Assembly (NCBI GenBank): GCA_030613375.1
Contig: JAUWMC010000003.1
Coordinates: 1 to 48,867, forward strand
Source of the DNA: Microcaldota archaeon
GTDB taxonomy: Archaea; Micrarchaeota; Micrarchaeia; Anstonellales; Bilamarchaeaceae
Length of the DNA stretch: 48,867 nucleotides
Direction: 5' to 3'
Both the position numbers and the translations under genes were made by a program. Below the pieces are notes generated by a model. The model was not told where the DNA came from. It made no database searches and saw nothing but the letters and a program-made list of their open reading frames with translations. Below are positions 1 through 10,023 of this stretch, in pieces; the first letter of the stretch is position 1, and each line of letters begins with the position of its first letter.

Positions 1-150
1 TGTCCTCAATTTCTCGAGGTTATCCCCGTCTATAGGGTAGATTGACTACGGGTTACTCAGCAGTCTGCCACCCCAGGAAGTCCTAGGGTTAGACTTGCAT
101 GGCTTAGTCGAACTCCGATAGCAGTACCCTCCAGCAGGATCAACTGGAGT
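1..150 (-). rRNA. 16S ribosomal RNA, 5' end (partial, runs off window start)
   Basis: Reverse complement of 1-150 reads ACTCCAGTTGATCCTGCTGGAGGGTACTGCTATCGGAGTTCGACTAAGCCATGCAAGTCTAACCC..., the archaeal SSU 5' end. Confidence 0.95.
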
Positions 151-350
151 TTGTTTTACATCCTAAACTTGTAGAGTACATTTCTTCTTAAGGAATCATG
201 CGAGGTTATTTGTAATTCGCATGTACTATCTTTTCTCTTGGCTCTTGAAGCATGAGTCGAACATGCGAGATGCATGCTCCTACCTAGTTGAAAAACAACA
301 TCGCGCATATTTCGGCGCAGAATAGGTGAACGCTATATTAGAAGGCTTCT

Positions 351-360
351 CTTTATAAAG
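351..360 (-). promoter_or_regulatory. Candidate TATA box for the 16S transcript (palindromic CTTTATAAAG)
   Basis: AT-rich box about 200 nt upstream of the 16S 5' end; palindromic so direction is ambiguous. Confidence 0.4.
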
Positions 361-501
361 GTTACTTCGCACCGACGTGAATTTCTTAACTTTTCTCTCG
401 GGAGATTACTTTAAAAATCCTTGGTGGACAGTAATATCCTTAATTTACAATATTTAGTGACATTCAGATAAAAATTTGAGAATGTCCAAAAAAGTGAGCA
501 A

Positions 502-3500
502 ATGAAGTGGCGCAGAGTAACCGATATTCGGCCGGTTGGAAAACCAAATAATACACAGCCTTTAGCTGCAACTAGGATTAGAAGGGCAAAACTGAAAGCG
601 AAAAGATTTTTTTCAGGAGTTCTTGCTGCAGGAATTATTACTGCTGCCTTCGGTGCATCGGCGCAAGATATAAATACTACTAAGTCTACAAATTATAATA
701 GTGGTGAAGAAATGGCGAGGCGTGTTGTCAAATCTCAGGATAAAATCAATGAAAGAATAGATTCACTTATCAAAAATGCACAAGTGGAACTCAATGGGCT
801 TGGGCTCGCTACTGAGGAGAATTTATACCTGATTTCTAATCTTGGAAAATGCCTGAAAATAATGAACAAAGATAGCCACAGCCCAAGGGATGAGAAATTC
901 ATTGAAAGGCTCATGAACAAAGAGGAAATCCTAAAGGACACGCACGGGGAAGAATCTTATGATTATGTGATGGAAAAGCTGAGGGAACTGGTAAAGCCAT
1001 CTGTTGATGTTGATTCAGTTGAAAAAGAGTATGGAGTAGTTGGAGTAATGGCAGAAGTCCTCAGCAAGTATGAAAAAAGTGGTGGAAAGCCTGTATTTGA
1101 AAGTGGAACGCTGAATGATTCTGAGTATGGATTTTTGAGGGCATTGCTTGCGCAGGGAGTTCCTGCGGAAGAATATGCGCGGGGTGCGGCAGCAAAGCCT
1201 GCAGACCTTTCTGCTGTTCCGATGAAAGAGCTTGAGGGTCCGCCCAGCACCAAGAAAACAACAAATTACCCCTCTTTTATAGAGAAAATGGAGCTCATCA
1301 AACTGATTTCTGATTATAAGGAGAATCCAAATGACTGGGCACTCCAGAAGATGGTTTACAGAATTAATTACCTGAGAGATGAGAAATCAAAACTTGAGCA
1401 TGGGCAGGCAGATGCAGAGATTGCAGAGCTGAACAAGTGGATTGCAAGCCTTGGGATAGAAACCAAAGGAAAAAATGATGTGCAGAAAGCGCTCTTTGGA
1501 ATTGCAATGGTGCGCAACGGGATGGCAATGATCCATAATATGTACAACTCCGTGGCTCCGAATGACAAAACACTTACCAAGTACCTTACTGCAGTTTCGA
1601 AAAACAAGAACCTGTTTAATATTTACAAGAAATATCTTTCTGCTTTGGATGCAACTTCCGCAAACCTTTTTGAGGGAATCAAAACAAGAGATTCTGTATA
1701 TATCAATAAAGTGCAGAACAGGATTGATTCAAGATTAGGGCTTGCTGAAGTAAAGAGAGCACAGGCTCAGTGGTTTACTGATTATTTTCCAATGGTTTCC
1801 CCGCAGATGGAAGATATGAAAATGAGCCAGCTGGAAGCACAGATGTATGACAAAAGTTCAAACATGAGCCCGATTGCAGCACTTGCATTTTACAAGTATC
1901 TTGAAACGGTTTACAACAGCGGGCTGGATAGTATGGAAGAAAAAAGGCTTGTTGTGAGTACCGTTTCGAAACTTAATGCTGTAAGCCCGACACTTATTCC
2001 CAGATATTTCCAGGCAATACAAAACCTTGCGGAGATTTGCGAAGGGGATGCAGATGTGTTCAGAGATGCAATGACCGTTATTTCCACAAGAATAGACATG
2101 GAAACCAATCCCATTACTTCGAGGCTTTCACCTGCTTCACTTTTCCCTGAGGGGATGAATGTAAGAAGGGTTGTTACTAGGCTGGATAATGCACTTCAGG
2201 AGATTGCAAAAATAGAGAAGAGTGCGCTGAGCCAGTATGAAAGAATGGAGCTCATGGATGATAAAGTGTATATACACCGGGCTCCTCCGCACTCAATCGA
2301 ACAGAAGCCTCCGGGGTATGCCCCGCGACTCCTTACTCCCCTGGACAGAGGGAGGAGGTTTATCCCTCCATACTTTATGCCACATAGGATTCCGTTTCCC
2401 TCAACTGGCACTCCATATACTGCAGGTGGATTGAAAACTTCTCCTATGAGCTATGGGGGAGGGTTGACCATGCCGCAGTTCAGGCAGCTTTCAGTTCCTA
2501 CCTGGGCAACAGCGGTCGGGCAGGCATTTAAGAATTATGTTGAGCCGCAGCATCCGTTGGTTCCGATTAATGAGTATCTTCCAGGAGTGAATATTTCCTC
2601 ACTTAGCCATACAAGACTAATGATGGAGATAAACAAAGCATTTATCCCAACGGATATGCCACAATATGGAGGGCCGCTTATAGGGGGTGGAGGCTTTGCT
2701 GGAGTTGCGGGCAAAGAAAAGACGGTGGAAACTGAAGAAGGCCCTGAAAAGGAATGGGATGTTGGGGCTGCCACTGCAGGTGCGCTTATCACTCCTACGG
2801 GAGGCGTACTGTGGGGAGGAGGAATGGAAGAAGATCAGCGTGTGTTTGGAGGAATTGGAGCGCTTGCGGTACCGATTGGAAAGCTTCCGATTGCAAGCGG
2901 GGGAATGAGCGATGAGGAAAAGGTTTCAGGAATAGACAGCGCGCTTGCGGGGTATGAACAATCTCTTGCTGCGGATGATGAGAGCAAGGAACTTCTCATT
3001 AATACTATTGCAACCCACTGGAACCCAACAAACCCAAGCCAGAGCCTTGCTGTTGTGAACATGATTGAGAATGTAGAAGGAAAGCAGGTAATGACCGCTA
3101 GATACTACTACATACAAAAAGACGGGACAATTTTTGAGATTAAAGGAGGAAAAAATGATTTTGTTGATGCATTGAACTATGTTGCAGGTTTCGGGAACCA
3201 GGCATTTGATACTCCTACTACCTATGCGTGGAACGTTGAGCCTACAATAGATAGAGGGGGGGGTGCGATTGCATTTGACATTGAAAAAACAGCTTGGCTT
3301 GGGCATGTGCAGGCAGTTCCGTTCATAAAAGAAAAGGGAGCGGACCAGCCGCTTCTTTTGCAGTGGACTCCTGCGGAAGCAACAACTGTGAAGAAAATGG
3401 ATGCGGCCGGGAAAGTAAAGTCAACAGATATTCATGTTATTGCACTGCCCGGAAAAATGCTTACGATACAGAGGCCAGGAGAAGAAGGGAAGACATTTGA

Positions 3501-5307
3501 AGATAAGTACGTAATTCAGGATGTGGATTACACAATGAGAAGGGTAAAGGAAAAGAGTGCCTGGCAGCTTGATATGGGTGTGGGCCTTGGGGAATCTCAT
3601 ACTGGTGAAACCTCCGAACGAGAAGCTGAGGAAACAATGTTCGGAAAGGGAGGGTTCTTCATAAAAAGCCAAAGTAGAGAAACCAAGTTTGACCGCAGGG
3701 GAGGAGGATTGTTCTATGAAGCAGGCTCTTCAAATATGGAAGCTATGGCACTGATGAGCGAATCAGAATCTGTGCAGCAATATATACACAGCCTGCATAG
3801 GATTGGCGGTACGCTTTACGGTGCAAAGCACAGCGAAAAGAAAGATGGGCTTGTGATGGGGGGATTGATCCATGTGGTTGAACAACTCCAGAAAACAAGC
3901 GAGCAGGAAGGGCAAGCAGGGGAGATGGGACACAACCAGGTATTCTGGAGAACGGTTGGATTTTTGAAGAGCCTTGAAAGCGGAAGCGGTGCAAGGTTGG
4001 ACGTAAGCAGAATTTCCGGACTTGACCAGATGATGGCGGATTATGAAGAGCTACGCAGAGACGTTGGAAACAACCCAATGCAAGCTGGAGAACTTACATC
4101 CGATTTCTACGAGAAATATGAACAATCAATAGAGAAGGTATGGAACTACTACAACCTGGGAATCCAAGTAAACAATGACTGGTCACTTGACGTGGTGCTT
4201 GTTACTATTGAGGAAAAGGAAAAATGGTGGGAGCAAGACCTCAACATGGTGCAGGGAAGAACTCTTGTAGATTGGGAAAGCGGATTTTGGAGAGCATACG
4301 CATCCGTTCCCATATGGGGACCATACGGAACCCAAGGAGGTGAAGCAAAGGGCATTGTAGGCACTGGAGTAGGGCAAGAACTATTCAATGGTTTCTGGTT
4401 CCAAAGGGCTGCAGTTGATGCTGGAGTCTTGCTTGTAAAAACAGTTGTGAGCGAAACTGTTGAGGCAGAAGGAGAAAAATGGGCATGGAAAGATCCTGGT
4501 ATGTTTGTGGAGGGAGCTGTGCGAGTTTTCTCAAATATTCTTGAGGATGCAAATGATTACAGAAGGCTCATGACTGAGTACAATGAATACGTGAGCCAGA
4601 TAAGGAGAGGAAACTTCTCAGGGATTCCTCCAGAAATACGGAACACGATTTGCGATGCGCTAGATACTGATGTTATTCCTGAACAGCTTGTAGATGAAAT
4701 ACGTGCCGGGGAGAACCACATAATAATGGAAAGTGTTCAGAAAGCTGCTGTGGAAGATGAACTTTGGAGCGAATGGTTCTACGACAGGAAATCCACAATA
4801 CAGGAAGACTTTGATGGGCATGTGAGATGGTACCTAGGTACAAGTGGATATTTCTATGCGGACAAAACAAGGTGGGACATAGCTACCTTTGTAGAACATG
4901 TAAGCGGATTCAAGATATATGCAGCGGTTACCAAAACAGAAGGGGAGATGATGACTGTGGAGGGTCCGGTACAGAAGGAAGAACTCGGGGCTTACACTGG
5001 TGCGGAGTTTGAGACTAAAGACTGGAGACTTGGGGTGATGGGAAACATTACGGATAATGTGGACCTCGGAGCAGCAGTTTCCCTTGAGTACAAATTCGGT
5101 CCAGAGGAATACGGATACTTCAGGGTAGGACTGTATGGATTTGTGCACAGCGAAACAATTCCGCAATACACTGCGCCCATGTATACGCCAAGTATACGCA
5201 CTGCGATACCTGAGTTCGGAGCAGGGATGTACTTCCAAATTGGAGAAGGATCATACATGCCTTATCCAATGAGCACGCCTACGGGAGAAACCCCAATAGG
5301 CCCATAG
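502..5307 (+). CDS. Giant exported protein (1601 aa) with N-terminal signal/TM segment and Gly/aromatic beta-rich C-terminus
   Basis: Long ORF; N-terminal basic region then GVLAAGIITAAFGASAQ; C-terminus has alternating beta-type segments (VDLGAAVSLEYKF, GYFRVGLYGFV, FGAGMYFQIG). Confidence 0.85.
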   Translation: MKWRRVTDIRPVGKPNNTQPLAATRIRRAKLKAKRFFSGVLAAGIITAAFGASAQDINTTKSTNYNSGEEMARRVVKSQDKINERIDSLIKNAQVELNGLGLATEENLYLISNLGKCLKIMNKDSHSPRDEKFIERLMNKEEILKDTHGEESYDYVMEKLRELVKPSVDVDSVEKEYGVVGVMAEVLSKYEKSGGKPVFESGTLNDSEYGFLRALLAQGVPAEEYARGAAAKPADLSAVPMKELEGPPSTKKTTNYPSFIEKMELIKLISDYKENPNDWALQKMVYRINYLRDEKSKLEHGQADAEIAELNKWIASLGIETKGKNDVQKALFGIAMVRNGMAMIHNMYNSVAPNDKTLTKYLTAVSKNKNLFNIYKKYLSALDATSANLFEGIKTRDSVYINKVQNRIDSRLGLAEVKRAQAQWFTDYFPMVSPQMEDMKMSQLEAQMYDKSSNMSPIAALAFYKYLETVYNSGLDSMEEKRLVVSTVSKLNAVSPTLIPRYFQAIQNLAEICEGDADVFRDAMTVISTRIDMETNPITSRLSPASLFPEGMNVRRVVTRLDNALQEIAKIEKSALSQYERMELMDDKVYIHRAPPHSIEQKPPGYAPRLLTPLDRGRRFIPPYFMPHRIPFPSTGTPYTAGGLKTSPMSYGGGLTMPQFRQLSVPTWATAVGQAFKNYVEPQHPLVPINEYLPGVNISSLSHTRLMMEINKAFIPTDMPQYGGPLIGGGGFAGVAGKEKTVETEEGPEKEWDVGAATAGALITPTGGVLWGGGMEEDQRVFGGIGALAVPIGKLPIASGGMSDEEKVSGIDSALAGYEQSLAADDESKELLINTIATHWNPTNPSQSLAVVNMIENVEGKQVMTARYYYIQKDGTIFEIKGGKNDFVDALNYVAGFGNQAFDTPTTYAWNVEPTIDRGGGAIAFDIEKTAWLGHVQAVPFIKEKGADQPLLLQWTPAEATTVKKMDAAGKVKSTDIHVIALPGKMLTIQRPGEEGKTFEDKYVIQDVDYTMRRVKEKSAWQLDMGVGLGESHTGETSEREAEETMFGKGGFFIKSQSRETKFDRRGGGLFYEAGSSNMEAMALMSESESVQQYIHSLHRIGGTLYGAKHSEKKDGLVMGGLIHVVEQLQKTSEQEGQAGEMGHNQVFWRTVGFLKSLESGSGARLDVSRISGLDQMMADYEELRRDVGNNPMQAGELTSDFYEKYEQSIEKVWNYYNLGIQVNNDWSLDVVLVTIEEKEKWWEQDLNMVQGRTLVDWESGFWRAYASVPIWGPYGTQGGEAKGIVGTGVGQELFNGFWFQRAAVDAGVLLVKTVVSETVEAEGEKWAWKDPGMFVEGAVRVFSNILEDANDYRRLMTEYNEYVSQIRRGNFSGIPPEIRNTICDALDTDVIPEQLVDEIRAGENHIIMESVQKAAVEDELWSEWFYDRKSTIQEDFDGHVRWYLGTSGYFYADKTRWDIATFVEHVSGFKIYAAVTKTEGEMMTVEGPVQKEELGAYTGAEFETKDWRLGVMGNITDNVDLGAAVSLEYKFGPEEYGYFRVGLYGFVHSETIPQYTAPMYTPSIRTAIPEFGAGMYFQIGEGSYMPYPMSTPTGETPIGP

Positions 5308-5354
5308 GAAAAACATTAAAAATGAGCATGTGATGATATGCTGAGGTTGAGATT

Positions 5355-5744
5355 ATGAAGCTCGAATATGTTGAATTTTATGCAGGGGATGTAAGAAGAA
5401 ATAGTCCTAAGGCTCCGGAATCATTCAAAACAAATATTTCCATTACTGAAGCCCAGGCAAAGGGAGATACGCTGAATTTGACCTTTGATTATACTGTAGG
5501 GTATGCACCAGGTAATAGTGGGTTGCACTTAACCGGAAAGGCTGCGTTTATTGGAAAGGATGCAGAAAATGCCCGGAAAGAGTGGGTAAAGAGCAAGACC
5601 ATTACGGGTGCATCCGGAGAATATATAGTAAATACTATTTACTATCACTCTTCTTTGCAGGCAATCCAGATTGCAAGGCTTTTTGGGCTTACTGCACCCG
5701 TGGTTTTCCCGCAGATGAAATTTGCAGGCAAAAAGAAAAAGTAG
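5355..5744 (+). CDS. Small conserved-type protein, possible SecB-like chaperone fold
   Basis: ORF; pattern of beta strands then GEYIVNTIYYHSSLQAIQIARLFGLTAPVVFPQMKF resembles SecB C-terminal layout (helix + PP.xLP..xF). Confidence 0.45.
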   Translation: MKLEYVEFYAGDVRRNSPKAPESFKTNISITEAQAKGDTLNLTFDYTVGYAPGNSGLHLTGKAAFIGKDAENARKEWVKSKTITGASGEYIVNTIYYHSSLQAIQIARLFGLTAPVVFPQMKFAGKKKK

Positions 5745-5826
5745 ACAAAATCCTTCACTAATCATGCAAAAATGCAGGCTTCTTTGGTTCAGAAGGATTA
5801 TTTAAGTTTTTCTGATATATGGGGTT

Positions 5827-6408
5827 ATGGAGGATAGGCTTGCAACTGTGATCATAGTTCTTTTTGTAGCATCATTGCTAATAGTGGCAGGCATGGGATT
5901 CTACGAGGAAGATGTGCAGATTGATGATGCTACTGATTATGTACTTGAGGATTTGGTGGGGAAATATCCGAATGCGGATGTTGCTGAATTAATGGATTGG
6001 GAAACGCTCCAAAATGAAGAGGGGGAGGATTATTTGAGGATTCGCGCCCGGGTTACTGAGGGGATTTATACTCCATGTCCTGTAAGGGTACATTATTTCT
6101 ACTATTATCCAGTACAGAACTTTGTAACAGACCCTCCTGAGTATATTACTACATCTTCATGCACCGTATGCGAAGGACAAGGATGCGTAATCGGGTTTGA
6201 GGAGGAAGCGATAATTGCTTCCCATATGAATTCAGGAACCCAGAGTGTACACAATTATGTAATGACTTATGATGATGTGGTTCCTGTAGTTTACAGGGAT
6301 GATGCAGGCTGGAAAGTGAAGTGGGATTCCCCTTCTGCCAGGTTTGGATACTTTGTTGAGATTGCAAGAAATGGGGAAATAACCAAAGTAGATACTGTAT
6401 ATTACTGA
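5827..6408 (+). CDS. Membrane-anchored extracytoplasmic protein, unknown function
   Basis: ORF with N-terminal TM (LATVIIVLFVASLLIVAGMGF) and extracytoplasmic Cys-containing domain. Confidence 0.7.
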   Translation: MEDRLATVIIVLFVASLLIVAGMGFYEEDVQIDDATDYVLEDLVGKYPNADVAELMDWETLQNEEGEDYLRIRARVTEGIYTPCPVRVHYFYYYPVQNFVTDPPEYITTSSCTVCEGQGCVIGFEEEAIIASHMNSGTQSVHNYVMTYDDVVPVVYRDDAGWKVKWDSPSARFGYFVEIARNGEITKVDTVYY

Positions 6409-8177
6409 ATCGAGTCTTTTGAAGAATAATAGTATTCGTTCTTTTCCCTTTGTTCTCTGTCTAGTACGCTGTGTGGCTTGTTTATTCTTGGTCTTTTGGA
6501 ATCCTTATCCCTTCTCATAGTTATTCCGGCCATTTTCAGGAAAGAGTTCATCCCTTCCATCTTGCTTAATGGAGTAGATGCGTGGCCGTGCACAGAGCTT
6601 TCCCCTTCGAATACCATTAATCTATGCGCAATTGAATCTACAAATACCACATCGTGATCTACAACGAATGCGCATTTTTCAGTTTCTGCAATAGTTCTGC
6701 GAAGTAAATCTGAGAATCTCAATCTTTGCTCCACATCCAAAAATGCGGTGGGCTCATCAAATAGATAAATATCCGCTTTTTGGGAAAGTGCCTGTGCAAT
6801 TGAAACCCTTTGAAGCTCTCCACCTGAAAGCTGGTCCAGATCCTTTTCCATGAGTTTCATTAAGCCGAGTTCTCTTTTTGCGTTTTCTGCGATTTGTTTG
6901 TTTATGTTGCTTCCCAAAAATAATTGGAATACTGTAACATCTTTTTGGGGCTTTATGTACTGGGGTTTATAGGAAACCTTGAATTTCGCGGGCTCGCCTT
7001 CATCTGGTTTTTCTACACCTGCAAGCATCTTTACAAAAATGGATTTTCCTAAAGCGTTTTTTCCTACAATTCCTACTATTTCTCCTTGTCGGATGTCTCC
7101 TTTATCCGAAGAGAATTTGAAGCCTGTGAATGATTTTTTCATTGGGGAATATGAGAACCTTGTTTGGGTGTGGGTTTCTCTTTCACTGTACTGGCTAAAG
7201 GCAATTTCCCTGTCGCGGAATCGTATGTTTTCCTCCCTGAGGAAACCTGCAAGATATTCGTTTATTCCTGCTCTTGTGCTTTTTACCCCTGAAGAGACAC
7301 CATATGCGTTTTCTTCCCCATAGAAGATGTAAACATAATCACTCATGTAGTCTAAAATTGCGAGATCGTGCTCAACAACCACCATTTTTCTTCCTTCTGC
7401 AAAGTCTTTCAGGATTAATGAGGTGCGAAGCCTTTCTTCAATATCCAAATAATTACAGGGCTCATCCAGATAATAGATGTCTGCATCTTTTAGGTAAGAA
7501 GCTGCAATGGAAACTCTCTGGAGCTCTCCTCCTGAAAGCTGGGGGATTTTCCTTTTGAGTATTTTTTTAAGGTTGAATTTTTCCACTGTATCTGCATATG
7601 CATTTCTTTCATCCATTTTCTTGAGAAGCTTTTCTACTGTTCCCTTGAATGCATCCCTAAGTTTGTCCACCATCTGGGGTTTATAAGAAACTTCCAGGGT
7701 GGATTCGGTTTCTGATTCAAAATATCTTCTTGTTGCAATAGGAAGGCGCTCAAGGATTTGAGCATCTGTGAATTTTTTGGCATGGTCTCCAAAATTGGGT
7801 TTGATTTTTTTGGAGAGGAGATTGAGTGCAGTGGTTTTTCCGATTCCATTCCTTCCAACTATCCCACAAAGGCCTTCAGTTGGAAGCGGAAGGTTGTAAA
7901 GTCTAAATGAGTTTACTCCATATTGGTAAAGTGGGTCTCCGGATTCCCCTGCGAGATTAATGATTGTAATTGCATCCATAGGGCATTTTTTTACGCAAAG
8001 CCCACATCCTATACAGAGAAACTCGTTTATCTTTGGAAACTGGGTGTCTTCTTCAGTTACGATACACTCTTCGCCCATTCTATTCACTGGACATACCTTC
8101 TCACATTGGTAACCGCATTTTTTGCGGGTGCATAAATCCCTGTCTAGGATTGCAATTCTTGGGCTCATTCTAATCAC
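6402..8177 (-). CDS. ABCE1/Rli1 ribosome recycling ATPase
   Basis: N-terminal ferredoxin-like Fe-S motifs (CxGCGLCVKKCP) plus two ABC domains with LSGGELQRVSIA twice. Confidence 0.95.
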   Translation of the reverse strand: MIRMSPRIAILDRDLCTRKKCGYQCEKVCPVNRMGEECIVTEEDTQFPKINEFLCIGCGLCVKKCPMDAITIINLAGESGDPLYQYGVNSFRLYNLPLPTEGLCGIVGRNGIGKTTALNLLSKKIKPNFGDHAKKFTDAQILERLPIATRRYFESETESTLEVSYKPQMVDKLRDAFKGTVEKLLKKMDERNAYADTVEKFNLKKILKRKIPQLSGGELQRVSIAASYLKDADIYYLDEPCNYLDIEERLRTSLILKDFAEGRKMVVVEHDLAILDYMSDYVYIFYGEENAYGVSSGVKSTRAGINEYLAGFLREENIRFRDREIAFSQYSERETHTQTRFSYSPMKKSFTGFKFSSDKGDIRQGEIVGIVGKNALGKSIFVKMLAGVEKPDEGEPAKFKVSYKPQYIKPQKDVTVFQLFLGSNINKQIAENAKRELGLMKLMEKDLDQLSGGELQRVSIAQALSQKADIYLFDEPTAFLDVEQRLRFSDLLRRTIAETEKCAFVVDHDVVFVDSIAHRLMVFEGESSVHGHASTPLSKMEGMNSFLKMAGITMRRDKDSKRPRINKPHSVLDREQREKNEYYYSSKDSIQ

Positions 8178-8247
8178 GAGATTAGTATAGTTGACTTTGG
8201 GATATGTTAAAAAGCTTATCCGTAGAGTTTCACTTCAAGTGCACTAA

Positions 8248-8601
8248 GTGGGAAAGGTGAAGACTATGACAGAAGAAACAGCTGAAAAAACTGAAACAGC
8301 AATTGAAAAACCAGAAGCAACTACAGAAAAAAAAGACGAAAACACTGTTTTCGTTGGAAAGAAAGGCGTGATGGGCTATGTACTTGCAGTAGTTACCCAG
8401 TTCAACAATGGAGCTGATTCAGTGGTACTAAAAGCAAGGGGAAAGCTTATCTCCAGAGCAGTGGATGTTGCGGAAATCGTGAGGAACCGTTTCCTCATGG
8501 ACGTGCAGGTCAAAGACATCCTCATAAAGACCGAAGAACTTGCTTCTGAAGACGGAAGCATGAGTAAAGTATCCGCAATCGAGATTAGCCTTACAAAATA
8601 G
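8248..8601 (+). CDS. albA: Alba DNA/RNA-binding chromatin protein
   Basis: [49 protein letters not shown] is a typical Alba core. Confidence 0.92.
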   Translation: MGKVKTMTEETAEKTETAIEKPEATTEKKDENTVFVGKKGVMGYVLAVVTQFNNGADSVVLKARGKLISRAVDVAEIVRNRFLMDVQVKDILIKTEELASEDGSMSKVSAIEISLTK

Positions 8602-8606
8602 ATCGG

Positions 8607-8619
8607 GGGTTTCTAACCC
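8607..8619 (+). terminator. Small hairpin GGGTT-TCT-AACCC followed by T-rich tract downstream of Alba
   Basis: Inverted repeat 6 nt after stop codon, then TCTTCTATCTTCTTTTCC. Confidence 0.4.
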
Positions 8620-8683
8620 TCTTCTATCTTCTTTTCCAGTTTCCGCTAACATTAATAATGACTATTAATCAATATGAGCAAAA

Positions 8684-9982
8684 GTGGTATTTATGATGAG
8701 GACAGATTATGTTGATTCTGCAAAAAAGAAAGTTGGGGAAGAAGTTACCGTTTCCGGATGGGTGCACGAAATTCGGGACATTGGAAAGCTTATCTTCATT
8801 CAACTTAGGGATAAAACAGGGATTATGCAGATTATTGCAAAAAAGGGCGTAGTTTCCGATGAAGTTCTCGAGAATATGAAGAGGAATAAAGAAGATGTTA
8901 TTTCTATTACTGGAAAAGTTGTGGAGAACAAAGTTGCACCAGGAGGGGTAGAATTAGTTCCTTCGGAAGTTAAAGTGCTTAGCCTTGTTGAGAAAAAACT
9001 TCCTATAGATCCTACTGGGGTTGTGGAATCAGATTTGGATACACGATTGAACTTTAGATATCTGGATTTGAGGAAGCCTACTGTTTCTGCAATCTTCAAG
9101 GTTAAAGCTGCAATTATTGGAGAGTTCAGGAGAAAAACTGTTGAGATGGGATTTCAGGAAGTGCACCCTACGCATATTGTAGCTGCAGCTACGGAAGGGG
9201 GAACAGAAGTATTCCCTGTACAGTATTTTGAGCAGAAAGCATTTCTGGCACAGTCTCCTCAATTGTACAAGCAGCTCGCGGTTGTTGGGGGAATAGACAA
9301 GGTTATGATTACTTCCCCAGTTTGGAGGGCGGAAAAGCATCACACAACTACTCATTTGAACGAAGTAATCCAAATGGATATAGAGATGGGCTTTGCGGAT
9401 GATAATGATGCAATGGACGTACTTTCGGAAGTTACCCTTTCGATTTTGAAGAAAGCTGCGGAAATGAAGGAGGAACTTGAGCTCCTTAAAGCGGAAGTAA
9501 AAGTTCCGGATAAGGTTCCGAGATATACTTATACTGAAATTGTAGATAAATTGAACTCTGAGGGTGAATCCCTAGAGTGGGGAGATGATTTCTCCAAAGA
9601 GCAGGAAAAAAAAATCTACGGGATTCTTGAAGAGGAATTGTTTATCATAAATGACTGGCCTACAATGAGCCGCGCATTCTACTCTATGCCACGGGAAGAT
9701 AAACCTGAAGTTTGCAAGGCATTTGATTTGCTTTACAAAGGGCTTGAGATTTCGAGTGGTGCTCAGCGTATCCACATTCCAGAATTGCTTGAGGAGCAAC
9801 TTAGAAAGCGTGATTTGGACCCTGCAAAATTCCAGTTCTATGTAGATGCATTTAGGGTTGGTGCACCTCCGCACGCAGGGTGGAGCATCGGGCTTGAGAG
9901 GATTACTATGAAGGCTACGGATATGCCCAATATTAGGGAATGTATGATGTTCCCAAGGGACCGGACAAGGGTTCATCCGTAG
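8684..9982 (+). CDS. aspS: Aspartyl-tRNA synthetase (archaeal type); start probably ATG 8693 or 8696
   Basis: OB-fold GWVHEIRDIGKLIFIQLRDKTG; class II motifs; C-term GWSIGLERITM. Confidence 0.95.
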   Translation: MVFMMRTDYVDSAKKKVGEEVTVSGWVHEIRDIGKLIFIQLRDKTGIMQIIAKKGVVSDEVLENMKRNKEDVISITGKVVENKVAPGGVELVPSEVKVLSLVEKKLPIDPTGVVESDLDTRLNFRYLDLRKPTVSAIFKVKAAIIGEFRRKTVEMGFQEVHPTHIVAAATEGGTEVFPVQYFEQKAFLAQSPQLYKQLAVVGGIDKVMITSPVWRAEKHHTTTHLNEVIQMDIEMGFADDNDAMDVLSEVTLSILKKAAEMKEELELLKAEVKVPDKVPRYTYTEIVDKLNSEGESLEWGDDFSKEQEKKIYGILEEELFIINDWPTMSRAFYSMPREDKPEVCKAFDLLYKGLEISSGAQRIHIPELLEEQLRKRDLDPAKFQFYVDAFRVGAPPHAGWSIGLERITMKATDMPNIRECMMFPRDRTRVHP

Positions 9983-10023
9983 GACTGTGGGCTTTAAAAT
10001 AGTTTTGTGGGTAAAATAAAACT

